Source: JACROF01 sp964533055
GTDB taxonomy: Bacteria > Patescibacteriota > Microgenomatia > Levybacterales > UBA12049
DNA: 38,016 nucleotides
Direction: 5' to 3'
NCBI GenBank assembly: GCA_964533055.1
Contig: CAZHKZ010000007.1
Span: forward strand, 1-38,016
In this document: positions 1 to 8,120 of the stretch, in pieces
Layout: every line of letters begins with the position of its first letter
Numbering within the stretch: the first letter of the stretch is position 1
The notes under the pieces: generated by a model
The model's input: only the letters and a program-made list of their open reading frames with translations
Told to the model about the DNA's origin: nothing
Database searches by the model: none
Program-made: the position numbers and the translations under genes

Positions 1-4
1 ATTA

Positions 5-23
5 TATCCTATAATATAGGATA
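5..23. repeat. Short perfect palindrome downstream of the exchanger gene
   Basis: TATCCTAT (5-12) and ATAGGATA (16-23) are perfect inverted arms around a 3-base loop. A second small hairpin, AAGCT-TTT-AGCTT, follows at about 28-40. Both lie just past the 3' end of the minus-strand exchanger gene and could slow or end its transcription, but no T-run follows on that strand. The window edge prevents seeing what lies beyond. Confidence 0.5.
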
Positions 24-52
24 ATTCAAGCTTTTAGCTTCAGGAGTGAAGA

Positions 53-991
53 TTAGCGGTGGATCTCAAAAAATATAAAGATTATATAAACAGCGAACAT
101 GAGGATTCCCTGCTTTCTTGTTATAAAATTTTTAGACTTCACAAAAATAAAGAAGAGAGTGAGAGCAGTTAATATAAATATAAATGTAGTGAGAAATGCA
201 CTACTTGTCAGGACTTCCCCATTATGAAGAAGCGTAAAGATCCCAAACATTAGCGTACTTGCAGCAGCGGCACCAATATAGTCTCCCATGGCAATATCTT
301 TTTTACCTGATAAGACAGATCGAATAGCTAGTGACATCTCGGGGAGGTCAGTACCAAGGGCGATAACTAGTAAGCTAATATAAAATGCTGATATGTGAAG
401 CAAGTCTGCAAAGTAAACAGTTTTATCGACAATAATACTACTTGATATAAAGATCACACCAATACCAACAATAAGTTTAAGAAGATCCTTGTGGGAGTAA
501 GCACTCAAATTAAGTATCTTAGAATTTTCTCTATTAAATATCCCATTTTTACGCTCAATTACAAAGAGTAATATCCCATAAAGCAATATTAATATTATGC
601 CTTCAAGATTAGTCACCTTCTTATCAAGGGTAAAAAGTGATGGGGTCAAAATAACCGCTAAAGTAAAGAAGGTTGTCTTAGAATCAAGATCATTTTTGAG
701 ACTAATTCCATTTCCGAATATCGCGAGCAATGGGATAATCACTAAGAAAAGTACGATGATACCTCCAAGCAAGTTTCCAACAAATATTTCAGCATCATGA
801 TTCGCCACAGCCTGTAAGCCTACTGAGAATTCAGGGAGCGATGTAAGTAAGCCAAGGAAAACAAATGAAAATGCAAAAGGAGAAAGTTTTAATTTACTTG
901 AAAAATTGCTTACTGAGGAGACAATGAGACCAGAGCCAAGCCAGATGCAGACAAAAGCGATAATGAAGAGAACGAGATTTACAAAAACCAT
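53..991 (-). CDS. CaCA-family sodium/calcium exchanger-like membrane protein
   Basis: Predicted inner-membrane cation exchanger of 312 residues, most likely Na+/Ca2+ or H+/Ca2+ antiport. It shows the two inverted alpha repeats of the CaCA superfamily. Repeat 1 has GLLTSLPE at about residues 47-54 with GNLLGG at 72-77; repeat 2 has ALGTDLPE at about 211-218 with GDYIGAAAAST at 236-246. About ten hydrophobic segments span the protein, with a charged linker near residues 140-170, and the length is typical. I chose the ATG at 991 because the longer reading frame to 1030 would run into the divergent glycosyltransferase gene, and a TATACT box lies at 1002-1007 on this strand. Superfamily membership is clear; the transported ion cannot be told from sequence. 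Confidence 0.88.
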   Translation of the reverse strand: MVFVNLVLFIIAFVCIWLGSGLIVSSVSNFSSKLKLSPFAFSFVFLGLLTSLPEFSVGLQAVANHDAEIFVGNLLGGIIVLFLVIIPLLAIFGNGISLKNDLDSKTTFFTLAVILTPSLFTLDKKVTNLEGIILILLYGILLFVIERKNGIFNRENSKILNLSAYSHKDLLKLIVGIGVIFISSSIIVDKTVYFADLLHISAFYISLLVIALGTDLPEMSLAIRSVLSGKKDIAMGDYIGAAAASTLMFGIFTLLHNGEVLTSSAFLTTFIFILTALTLFFIFVKSKNFITRKQGILMFAVYIIFIFFEIHR

Positions 992-1009
992 TTCTGCTAT
1001 AAGTATAGT
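992..1009. promoter_or_regulatory. Compact divergent promoter region
   Basis: Only 18 bases separate the two divergent start codons. On the plus strand TGC-TATAAG (995-1003) ends six bases before the ATG at 1010, so transcription should begin at the start codon. On the minus strand TATACT (1007-1002) lies ten bases before the ATG at 991. The two -10 boxes overlap, so expression of the two genes may compete. Confidence 0.5.
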
Positions 1010-2743
1010 ATGGCTCTTATTAAAAAGCACTGGGTTATTTTATCAATTATTCTAGTTAGTCTTGTTTTCCATTTTGCATTTATACAAAGCGTTCCAATCT
1101 CAACCACCAATGATCAGCTTCATTATCATCTTGATGCCAAATCTTTTTTGTATACAGGCAAAGACCTTGGGGATTCAGTCACTCTTCTAGATATATTTCT
1201 CTTCAAATACCCAGTCGGTGAAACAGTTCAGGCAGAGCTTCCATACCTACTCGACGTTATTCAATTTGGAATATTTCCAGTCTCTCTTGCATCAGCTGCA
1301 TTCATGAATGCCCTCTTAAGTGTAGGAATTGTGATTGTTCTCTATTTCTTGGGAAGTATTTTTACCACAAAAAAAACAGGCTATACTGCGGCATTTCTTG
1401 GAGCTATCAATCCTTGGGTCATTGTTATTGGAAGAACGGGGTATGAGGCGATACCTGCATTATTTCTCTATCTTCTGTCTCTACTGCTTTTCTATATTCT
1501 CAAAGGAAGAAGACTACTCATCATTATCCCAGTTCTCTTTCTAGCTTTTTACTCATATATAGGAACCAAGCTACTCTTCATTCCATTTGTAATATCCTGT
1601 GTTATTTTTTCTTATTTTTTTATCCATAAAAAGAAAAATCTATGGGAACATCTAGCCATTCTTATTTCTTCATTATTACTTGCTGGCTTTTATTTTTTCC
1701 AGATAAGCACAGTTGAGGGGGCATCAAGAGTTGGAGACATCTTCCTCCCAACAGATCCGCGCATTTCGCAACTAGTTAATACACTTCGCCATGACAGCAT
1801 GCCGTTTCTGTTCGACTCACTACTTATTAATAAATTTAGCATCTACTTCTTAATGATTGTTGAAAATATTTTTAATACTCTCTCTTTTCCCTTCTTTTTT
1901 CTCAACGGCGACTACTTCTTTTCACTTTTCCGTCATGGACTTTTCTATATTGTTGACGCATTATTTTTATTTATTGGTATCGGAAGCTTCTTTAAAAAGA
2001 ACAAGGCTACTACTATTTTTTTCTCCTCTCTACTCCTGATCTCACTTCTCCCACATGTTCTCCACAGTCAAAAAGATGCTGCACAATTTAGTCCACATAT
2101 CACACTATTTATCGGCTTGCTTATTCTTATTATTGGTCATGGCATCTATACTACTATCGCAAGTTTTTCAAAGAATATAAGGTTATTAGTCGCTGCAGTG
2201 ATTTCACTGGTCTATTTCATATCAATTATTAACTTTATTTATGTCTTCTTTTTTCAGTCTCCCTTGCAGACTGGTATATACACTCCATCACGGAGATTGA
2301 TGAGCAAATATGTTTCTGAAGCCATGACAAAGTCTAAAAAAATAGTTATACATACCGACGATGCCAAAACAGATTACAAAAATTTTCTTTTCTACAATAA
2401 TCTTATCTCAGTAAATTCAATTAACGAGGTGAAAGGAATGCTTAAATCAAAAGAAAATATCTATTCATATAGAAATGTGCAGTTCATTTCTTGTGGAGAT
2501 CCAAAAAAAGTTGCTGATAACACGACACTTCTTATTGGAAGAATATGCAATAAAAGTCTACCCATAAAAGGCATTGAGATACCTCAACTTAAAGATAGTG
2601 GTGGCACCTACACTATTTACAATGATACTATCTGCAAAATGGCCACAGGGCAAGGTTATATTAAAAATTTAAAGATAACTGATCTAGCAATTGAAAATCT
2701 TACTTCTAAGCAGCTCTGTAAAATATTTCTCCTTTCCTACTAG
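1010..2743 (+). CDS. GT-C fold membrane glycosyltransferase (GT39/PMT-like)
   Basis: Polytopic membrane protein of 577 residues that resembles lipid-phosphate-sugar dependent glycosyltransferases of the GT-C class (RgtA/B or PMT-type). After the first membrane helix comes an acidic outer loop with TTNDQLHYHLD (D35 and D42), where these enzymes keep a catalytic Asp. NPWVIVIGRTGYEAIPALF-type sequence near residues 134-150 and FYSYIGTKLLFIPF near 180 are also typical of the family. About ten to twelve hydrophobic helices fill the first 420 residues, followed by a soluble C-terminal domain of roughly 150. It probably adds a sugar to a cell-surface polymer or protein on the outer face; acceptor and donor are unknown. 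Its stop codon is one base from that of the convergent lon gene, leaving no room for a terminator. Confidence 0.78.
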   Translation: MALIKKHWVILSIILVSLVFHFAFIQSVPISTTNDQLHYHLDAKSFLYTGKDLGDSVTLLDIFLFKYPVGETVQAELPYLLDVIQFGIFPVSLASAAFMNALLSVGIVIVLYFLGSIFTTKKTGYTAAFLGAINPWVIVIGRTGYEAIPALFLYLLSLLLFYILKGRRLLIIIPVLFLAFYSYIGTKLLFIPFVISCVIFSYFFIHKKKNLWEHLAILISSLLLAGFYFFQISTVEGASRVGDIFLPTDPRISQLVNTLRHDSMPFLFDSLLINKFSIYFLMIVENIFNTLSFPFFFLNGDYFFSLFRHGLFYIVDALFLFIGIGSFFKKNKATTIFFSSLLLISLLPHVLHSQKDAAQFSPHITLFIGLLILIIGHGIYTTIASFSKNIRLLVAAVISLVYFISIINFIYVFFFQSPLQTGIYTPSRRLMSKYVSEAMTKSKKIVIHTDDAKTDYKNFLFYNNLISVNSINEVKGMLKSKENIYSYRNVQFISCGDPKKVADNTTLLIGRICNKSLPIKGIEIPQLKDSGGTYTIYNDTICKMATGQGYIKNLKITDLAIENLTSKQLCKIFLLSY

Positions 2744-2744
2744 C

Positions 2745-5132
2745 TTAGTCTACCTTCTGAGGCTTTGAATGAAGGAGTCTGCGCGACGACTCAAGACCAA
2801 TTTCTTCATCTGCTTTTTTATTCTTAGCGTAAAGTGGCTTGGCGAGCGCTATCTCCAAAACGTCATCCATATGTGTCACAAACTTAAAATCAATATCTTT
2901 GATCACTTCTTCTGGAACTTCTTCTAGATCTTTCTTATTATCCTTTGGCAAGATAAGAACTTTCAGGCCAGCTCTATGAGCAGCAATGACCTTCTCTTTC
3001 ACGCCACCGATCTCAAGTGCCCTTCCTCGAAGCGTTATCTCGCCAGTCATACCAACGATTCTTCTTACAGGATTTTTAGTAAGTGCTGAAATAATTGCCG
3101 TTGTGATTGCAAGACCAGCTGATGGCCCATCTTTAGGAACTGCACCCTCTGGTACGTGAACATGGATATCCATCTTTCCAAAGAGCTTGTCTGGAAGTCC
3201 AAATTGATCTGCGCGAGCGCGAATATATGAGAGCGCTGCTTGGCATGACTCTTTCATCACATCGCCCAGCTGACCTGTAAGAATGAGCTGTCCTTTTCCA
3301 GGCATGAGTGCAACTTCAATAAAGAGAATATCTCCTCCTGCCTCAGTCCAAGCAAGACCTGTGGACATACCTATCTGATCTTTCTTTTCAATAAGTGTGT
3401 CATTATAGCGCGTTGCCCCAAGATATTTCTGGATATCTTTCTCTGTAATCTCAATCTTAATTTTTTTACCTTCTGCTACTTTTCTCGCAACTTTTCTAAA
3501 AATCGTCGCAATTCTTCTCTCGAGATTTCTCACACCAGCTTCCCTTGTATAGTGATTGATAATATATGTAATAGCCTTATCTGTAATCACGACTTTACTA
3601 TCCTTCAAGCCATGCATTTCCATCTGCTTTTTTAATAAGAACTTCTTAACAATGTGGAACTTCTCATCATGTGTGTATCCAGCAAACTGAATAATTTCAA
3701 GCCTATCTCGAAGTGCTGGTGGAATAGTATCTAGAACATTTGCAGTCGTGATAAACATAACATTAGAAAGATCAAATGGGGCCTCAAGATAATGATCTGA
3801 GAAATCAGTATTCTGCTCTGGATCAAGTGCTTCAAGTAGTGCACTTGATGGATCGCCCCTAAAGTCAGCACCAACTTTATCAATTTCATCCAACATAAAG
3901 ACTGGGTTTTTTGTACCCGCGTCTTTGATACCTTGAATGATTCGACCAGGAAGTGCGCCAACATATGTACGCCTATGCCCTCTAATTTCTGCCTCGTCTC
4001 TAATACCGCCAAGTGATACTCTGATAAATTTACGATCTAGCGAACGTGCGATTGACTTACCAAGCGAAGTCTTACCGACTCCCGGAGGTCCTACAAAACA
4101 AAGGATCGGACTCTTCATCTTACCTGCTAATTTTTGTACAGCAAGGTACTCAAGAATACGCTCTTTTACTTTTGGAAGACCATAATGATCTTCATTGAGA
4201 ACTTTCTCAGCTCCTTTAATATCGACATTTGTCTTACTCTCAATACTCCAGGGAAGACTAATTAGCCAATCTATATAGTTCCTGATATATGCAGCCTCGG
4301 GATTGAACTGATTCATGTTCGCGAGTTTTTTAACCTCTTTTCGAGCTTTCTCCTCAACATCCTCTGGCATTTTAGCCTCTTTAATTTTTGTAAGAAGCTC
4401 CTTAATTTCACCATTTCCATCATCTTCGCCAAGCTCTTTTTCAATTGTCTTAAGTCTCTCTCGTAAAATCGCCTCGCGAGCTCCTTTTTCAAATCTTTCC
4501 TGTGTTTTTGATGCGATTCGACGCTCGAGCTCAAGAACTTTTATTTCTTTTGCAAGAAGATCTACCAACTTCTGAAGTCTCACCTTCACATCGGTCATTT
4601 CCAAGAGCTCTTGTCGCTCAACAGGCTTTAAATCCAGAGCTGAAGCAACTAAATCAGATAGCTCAGATGGAGAATTCTCAGACATGATATTCATAAAGAC
4701 CAAGAAATCTGCAGACTTACCAAAATTCATAGCTCTTCTAAATTCGTTAGTGAGGTGATTGCAGAGTGCAGTTATTTCAGGCGTAACAGCGATATCCTCA
4801 ATAATATCTTCGACATGAGCAACGAAGAAATTATCTTGCTTTTCGTAAGAAAGAATGCGAACTCTATTTAGGCCACGAACTTGTGCATTTATCTCGCCAT
4901 CTGCTCGTATCATTCTTTCAATTCTTGAAAGAGTCCCCACTTCATAGAGATCTCCAGGCTCAGGATCATGAACACGAGAACTTTTCTGCAGCACAAAACA
5001 GACTATTCGCTCTTGGTTGTAGGAAGTCTCAAGTGCTGCCAGGCTCTTTGGACGTCCAAATGTGAGCACTGAGTCTGTGTTGGGGAAGATGATCCCATCT
5101 CGAATTGGAATTACTGGTACTGTTCTTTCCAT
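2745..5132 (-). CDS. lon: ATP-dependent protease Lon
   Basis: Soluble AAA+ serine protease that degrades misfolded and regulatory proteins. The 795 residues show the full LonA order: N-terminal substrate-binding LON domain (about 1-200, opening MERTVPVIPIRDGIIFPNT), a helical linker, the AAA+ module with Walker A GPPGVGKTS near residue 350 and Walker B FMLDEIDK after it, and the C-terminal S16 peptidase domain. The Ser-Lys dyad is intact: Ser671 in PKDGPSAG and Lys714 in KEKVIAAHRAG, 43 residues apart as in E. coli Lon (S679/K722). The start is the ATG at 5132; the N-terminus aligns with known Lon proteins. Upstream lie a TTGACA box and a CIRCE-like site, so heat-shock control by an HrcA-type repressor is possible. 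Confidence 0.97.
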   Translation of the reverse strand: MERTVPVIPIRDGIIFPNTDSVLTFGRPKSLAALETSYNQERIVCFVLQKSSRVHDPEPGDLYEVGTLSRIERMIRADGEINAQVRGLNRVRILSYEKQDNFFVAHVEDIIEDIAVTPEITALCNHLTNEFRRAMNFGKSADFLVFMNIMSENSPSELSDLVASALDLKPVERQELLEMTDVKVRLQKLVDLLAKEIKVLELERRIASKTQERFEKGAREAILRERLKTIEKELGEDDGNGEIKELLTKIKEAKMPEDVEEKARKEVKKLANMNQFNPEAAYIRNYIDWLISLPWSIESKTNVDIKGAEKVLNEDHYGLPKVKERILEYLAVQKLAGKMKSPILCFVGPPGVGKTSLGKSIARSLDRKFIRVSLGGIRDEAEIRGHRRTYVGALPGRIIQGIKDAGTKNPVFMLDEIDKVGADFRGDPSSALLEALDPEQNTDFSDHYLEAPFDLSNVMFITTANVLDTIPPALRDRLEIIQFAGYTHDEKFHIVKKFLLKKQMEMHGLKDSKVVITDKAITYIINHYTREAGVRNLERRIATIFRKVARKVAEGKKIKIEITEKDIQKYLGATRYNDTLIEKKDQIGMSTGLAWTEAGGDILFIEVALMPGKGQLILTGQLGDVMKESCQAALSYIRARADQFGLPDKLFGKMDIHVHVPEGAVPKDGPSAGLAITTAIISALTKNPVRRIVGMTGEITLRGRALEIGGVKEKVIAAHRAGLKVLILPKDNKKDLEEVPEEVIKDIDFKFVTHMDDVLEIALAKPLYAKNKKADEEIGLESSRRLLHSKPQKVD

Positions 5133-5139
5133 AAATCTA

Positions 5140-5173
5140 TTAGCACTCTATCATAGTAACTGCCAGGTGTCAA
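5140..5173 (-). promoter_or_regulatory. lon promoter with a degenerate CIRCE-like inverted repeat
   Basis: On the minus strand TTGACA (5173-5168), a 17-base spacer and TAGAGT (5150-5145) form a usable promoter ending 12 bases before the lon ATG. Overlapping it, TTAGCACTC (5140-5148), nine bases, then AACTGCCAG (5158-5166) matches the CIRCE layout TTAGCACTC-N9-GAGTGCTAA. One half is perfect; the other matches at five of nine positions. HrcA binding would block the -10 region. The layout is seen; regulation is inference. Confidence 0.45.
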
Positions 5174-5247
5174 TAGTTCGGCGAGTCCACTATTTCCAAA
5201 CTCAGCAGCTTCAGAATTATCGTACAATCTGTGCTTTAGACTGATGA

Positions 5248-5601
5248 TTATACATTAAATCTCTTCACTAGATCGAGTAGATCTTCTATATCAAAAGGCT
5301 TTTTGAGATATGCATCTGCACCAACTTTTTGAGCAATGGTCTTAAGATCTTGATGTGCAGACATAAGCACAATCGGCACCGTAGCATAGGTCTTTCCCGC
5401 CTTAATCTTCTTTGTAATTTTGCCACCATCCCCAGCCTGAAGTGATACATCCATAAGCACAAAAGTAATATCTTTTTGTGAGAGTGCGTTGTTTATGCCA
5501 ATTTCATCTATCGCTCTCAAGACTTTACATCCAGCATTTTCAAGAATGTAGAGAATAATCTGCGATATTCCCTCATCATCTTCAATCAGGAGTACTTTCA
5601 T
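5248..5601 (-). CDS. Stand-alone response-regulator receiver domain (CheY-like)
   Basis: A single receiver domain of 117 residues with no output domain. The acidic pair is EDDE (residues 7-10), the phospho-acceptor is Asp51 in VLMDVS, the switch Ser is Ser81 in LMSAH, and the conserved Lys is Lys101 in LKKPF. It would act by protein contact or as a phosphate relay or sink. It is divergent from the OmpR-type regulator next door and two genes from a histidine kinase, so the three may form one signalling module. TAAAAT sits six bases before the ATG, implying a leaderless transcript. Confidence 0.92.
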   Translation of the reverse strand: MKVLLIEDDEGISQIILYILENAGCKVLRAIDEIGINNALSQKDITFVLMDVSLQAGDGGKITKKIKAGKTYATVPIVLMSAHQDLKTIAQKVGADAYLKKPFDIEDLLDLVKRFNV

Positions 5602-5607
5602 TTTTGT

Positions 5608-5613
5608 ATTTTA
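5608..5613 (-). promoter_or_regulatory. -10 box of the receiver-domain gene
   Basis: TAAAAT on the minus strand ends exactly six bases before the ATG at 5601, placing +1 on the start codon. It lies within the divergent spacer shared with the OmpR-type regulator. Confidence 0.45.
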
Positions 5614-5659
5614 CCATGAAATTAGCTTCCTATTATGGCTTGAGCTGGCGCATTGATGC

Positions 5660-5668
5660 TGCTATACT
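5660..5668 (+). promoter_or_regulatory. Extended -10 (TGC-TATACT) of the OmpR-type regulator
   Basis: TGCTATACT ends ten bases before the ATG at 5679. It is one of five copies of this nine-base element in front of genes in this window. It supports the internal ATG at 5679 over the longer frame starting at 5604. Confidence 0.55.
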
Positions 5669-5678
5669 TTGTCCATCC

Positions 5679-6356
5679 ATGACGCACACTGTACTAGTAG
5701 TTGAAGACGACAAAGGTCTTCAGAAATATCTCCAAGAACTGCTCCTTGATAACGGTTACTCTGTAACACTAGCTGATGACGGCATCATTGCTCTCCAGAT
5801 ACTCTCCACCACTCCACCTGACATTGTCATTCTTGATCTCAATCTCCCAACCATGGGCGGAGAAGCAGTCATTGGTGAAATTCATAAAAAGTATAAGGAG
5901 ATCCCCGTCATTATCCTAACTGCAAAAGACAGCGTGACTGATGTGGTGCAAGGACTCAATCTTGGAGCTGATGATTACATGACAAAGCCATTTATTGCAG
6001 ATGAATTCCTCGCCCGCATAAAAGCAAGGCTTCGAAGGTCTACAGGAGAAAACGAAACCATCTTGACTGTTGATGACCTATCACTCAACACAACAACGCT
6101 TGAAATCAAACGGGGAGACAAGCAAATTCACCTCACTCCTCAAGAGTTTAAACTCTTGCAGTATCTAATGAATAACAAAGGACGTATCCTTACACGAGAA
6201 ATGATCCTAAATAGAATCTGGATGTACTCTAGCGACATAGAGACACGAGTTGTTGACGTCTACATGGGCTACCTTCGCAAAAAAATAGATGGAGATTTCG
6301 AAAAGAAACTCCTTCATTCAGTTAGAGGCTTTGGCTACGTTATTAAAGAAGAGTAG
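5679..6356 (+). CDS. OmpR/PhoB-family DNA-binding response regulator
   Basis: Two-domain transcription regulator of 225 residues. The N-terminal receiver domain has the acidic pair at 9-11, phospho-acceptor Asp53 (VILDLNLP) and the conserved TKPF motif near residue 103. The C-terminal winged-helix domain (about 130-225) carries LTPQEFKLLQYLMNNKG, RVVDVYMGYLRKKI and SVRGFGYVI, all standard OmpR-family signatures. I prefer the ATG at 5679 because it starts the receiver fold directly and has a promoter just upstream; the extra 25 codons of the longer frame have no family counterpart. Its 3' end overlaps the convergent kinase gene by 14 bases, making that kinase the likely partner. Target genes are unknown. 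Confidence 0.94.
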   Translation: MTHTVLVVEDDKGLQKYLQELLLDNGYSVTLADDGIIALQILSTTPPDIVILDLNLPTMGGEAVIGEIHKKYKEIPVIILTAKDSVTDVVQGLNLGADDYMTKPFIADEFLARIKARLRRSTGENETILTVDDLSLNTTTLEIKRGDKQIHLTPQEFKLLQYLMNNKGRILTREMILNRIWMYSSDIETRVVDVYMGYLRKKIDGDFEKKLLHSVRGFGYVIKEE

Positions 6357-7503
6357 GAAGATCAACTTTGACAGTTGTCCCCTGATGTAACTCAGACTTA
6401 ATTGAGATATCCCCATGATGATACTGCACGATATGTTTTGTAAGAAGCAATCCAACTCCTAAGCCTCCAGTTTGAGTCTGAGATCCCTTATAAAAACCTT
6501 CAAATATTCTATGCTGCTCAGATCTCTCAATCCCATCACCTTCATCAGATATTCTCAGTGACAGTAACTTCCTATCCTTATGAATATCAATCTTAATTGG
6601 TCTATCGTTTGGTGAAAATTTATCTGCATTACTCAAGAGAGCAGTGAACATCTGAATTAATTTTGAAGAATCACCGATAATTTTTGCTTTCATAGCCTGT
6701 GGGCTCTTAGTCAAAATTATTTGCCTTTTTGGGCTCACGAACTTATATCTCTTAATGCTCACATCGACAAAATCTTCAATACTACACTCTCGCAAGTCGT
6801 ACTGGAGCTGTCCTTGTTTAATCTTATTTATCTCGAGTAATTCAGTAATAAGACTAGTTAGTCTCCCACTTTCCTCAACTAATTCATGTACCCATTTACC
6901 CTCGAGAGATGTTTTGTCCTGAATGTGACCTGCTAGGAGCTGAATATACCCATTAATAGAGGTAAGAGGGGTACGTAGCTCATGAGACGCTAGGGAAATG
7001 AAGAGGTCGCGGGTCTCAAGTGCAGATTTTGTCTGGGCATAAAGTTGAGTCTTCATAATTGCCATACTTGCTAATGAGGAAAAAATAGAGAGAAGGGAAA
7101 GATCGTTCTCACTAAATGTTAATTTATTCTTTGAATATACCCCAAGAACTCCCGTTGCTTTGCCTTTATAGATTAGGGGGAGTTGCACCATGGTCACTAT
7201 CCCGTGCTTTTTAATCTGTTCACTTACATGATCCTCTTCTTTCACTTGAATCACTTGAGGAATTTTAGAAGTGAATGTTTTATGAAGTGTTCCAAATCTT
7301 CTCGGAACCAAAGGTCTTAAAAAAGATGCATCGGCATAGACTCTTTCTAGCATTCCATTCTTCTTAAGAACAATGGTTCCATACTCACCGCCAATAATCT
7401 TCTTTGCTTCAGAAACAACAATTTTGTCCGTCTCATCAATAGTGAGGGGAGATAAAAGTTTGATCGCCGACCCACTAATTATGTCAAGAATATCATTCTT
7501 CAT
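6343..7503 (-). CDS. Soluble GAF-domain sensor histidine kinase
   Basis: Histidine kinase of 386 residues with no membrane helix, so it probably senses a signal inside the cell. Domain order: an N-terminal GAF-like domain (about 10-155, including MVQLPLIYKGKATGVLGVYS), a HisKA dimerisation helix with the phospho-acceptor His174 in SLASHELRTPL, and an HATPase_c domain with the N box (LLSNADKFSPND), G1 (DEGDGIE) and G2 (GLGVGLLL). I chose the ATG at 7503 over the TTG seven codons earlier. It is arranged tail to tail with the OmpR-type regulator with a 14-base overlap, which suggests a cognate pair although the two genes are not an operon. The ligand of the GAF domain is unknown. Confidence 0.92.
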   Translation of the reverse strand: MKNDILDIISGSAIKLLSPLTIDETDKIVVSEAKKIIGGEYGTIVLKKNGMLERVYADASFLRPLVPRRFGTLHKTFTSKIPQVIQVKEEDHVSEQIKKHGIVTMVQLPLIYKGKATGVLGVYSKNKLTFSENDLSLLSIFSSLASMAIMKTQLYAQTKSALETRDLFISLASHELRTPLTSINGYIQLLAGHIQDKTSLEGKWVHELVEESGRLTSLITELLEINKIKQGQLQYDLRECSIEDFVDVSIKRYKFVSPKRQIILTKSPQAMKAKIIGDSSKLIQMFTALLSNADKFSPNDRPIKIDIHKDRKLLSLRISDEGDGIERSEQHRIFEGFYKGSQTQTGGLGVGLLLTKHIVQYHHGDISIKSELHQGTTVKVDLPTLL

Positions 7504-7559
7504 GAACTTTGGCGATAGTAGCAACTAAAAGAAAATGTGTAAACAGTGGGAATATCTAC

Positions 7560-7865
7560 CTACTCTCCAATGTTTGAGGACTCTTTTTCAGTCATATCTT
7601 CTGCTTTTTTCCCAACGTTCTTTACTTCGTCTTTAACTTTCTCTGCCTTTTCTGGCAAATCAAGTGTATCAACTTTCTTCTTCAGATCTCCGACTGTTGC
7701 GTCACTCCACTTTTTCACATCGCCAATTGTTTTGCCGACATTTTTCTCAACTGCATCTCTATTTTTCTTATCTGACATAAGTATCCCAACTGCTCCAAGT
7801 GCAGCACCTGCTATACCAGCAGCAAGAATCTTAGAAGATGTAGTGTCTTTTTTCTTCTGCAACAT
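7560..7865 (-). CDS. YtxH-like small stress protein
   Basis: 101-residue protein with a short hydrophobic glycine/alanine-rich segment (about residues 12-30, ILAAGIAGAALGAVGILM) followed by a long charged, Lys/Glu-rich region likely to form amphipathic helices. This is the plan of the YtxH/gas-vesicle-like general stress family, which in Firmicutes belongs to the general stress regulon. The start is the ATG at 7865: an AAAGGAG Shine-Dalgarno sequence sits at about 7874-7880, inside the last codons of the upstream KGG gene. The longer frame to 7967 overlaps that gene and is not favoured. The pair probably forms one operon. The molecular role is unknown. Confidence 0.7.
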   Translation of the reverse strand: MLQKKKDTTSSKILAAGIAGAALGAVGILMSDKKNRDAVEKNVGKTIGDVKKWSDATVGDLKKKVDTLDLPEKAEKVKDEVKNVGKKAEDMTEKESSNIGE

Positions 7866-7866
7866 A

Positions 7867-8058
7867 CTATTTCTCTCCTTTCTTTTTCCCTTGCCTGGCA
7901 AGACCACCTTTTCTACCAGCAACTCTTGCTTCAGTACTGGAAAATTCATGCGCTTTGCCCTTAACATGAGCGGCTATGCCACCCTTGCTAGCAATTAATT
8001 TTTGTCGGTCTTTGGACATCGATCCAAAGCCTCTTCTTGAAATTCCTGATTTAGACAT
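7867..8058 (-). CDS. KGG-repeat small stress protein (Con-10/GsiB-like)
   Basis: A 63-residue basic, glycine-rich protein with two KGG units, SKDRQKLIASKGGIAAH and STEARVAGRKGGLARQ, matching the stress-induced KGG family. Such small hydrophilic proteins are linked to desiccation, salt or stationary-phase stress in other bacteria; the mechanism is not known. A GATACT box lies only three bases before the ATG on the minus strand, so its promoter is less clear than others here. The YtxH-like gene follows one base after its stop, with the Shine-Dalgarno sequence inside this gene. Confidence 0.8.
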   Translation of the reverse strand: MSKSGISRRGFGSMSKDRQKLIASKGGIAAHVKGKAHEFSSTEARVAGRKGGLARQGKKKGEK

Positions 8059-8080
8059 AAAAGTATCTTAATACCTGAGC

Positions 8081-8102
8081 TTAATAAAAGTACGAGAGTA
8101 CT
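8081..8102 (-). terminator. Weak intrinsic terminator after the coiled-coil gene
   Basis: On the minus strand AGTAC-TCTC-GTACT (8102-8089) forms a 5-bp hairpin followed by TTTATT. It lies just past the stop of the 8121 gene and upstream of the KGG gene. The stem is short, so termination may be partial. Confidence 0.4.
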
Positions 8103-8120
8103 GTAAGAAAGAAGTAATGA

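Noticed and set aside
5144..5173. TATGAT (5155-5150, minus strand) as the lon -10 box
   Set aside because: Only 12 bases separate it from TTGACA; TAGAGT with a 17-base spacer is the better partner.
7546..7998. A 150-residue plus-strand frame opposite the two stress genes
   Set aside because: Its Ser/Phe-rich composition is the antisense reflection of Lys/Glu-rich coding; the minus-strand genes match known families and have a Shine-Dalgarno site.
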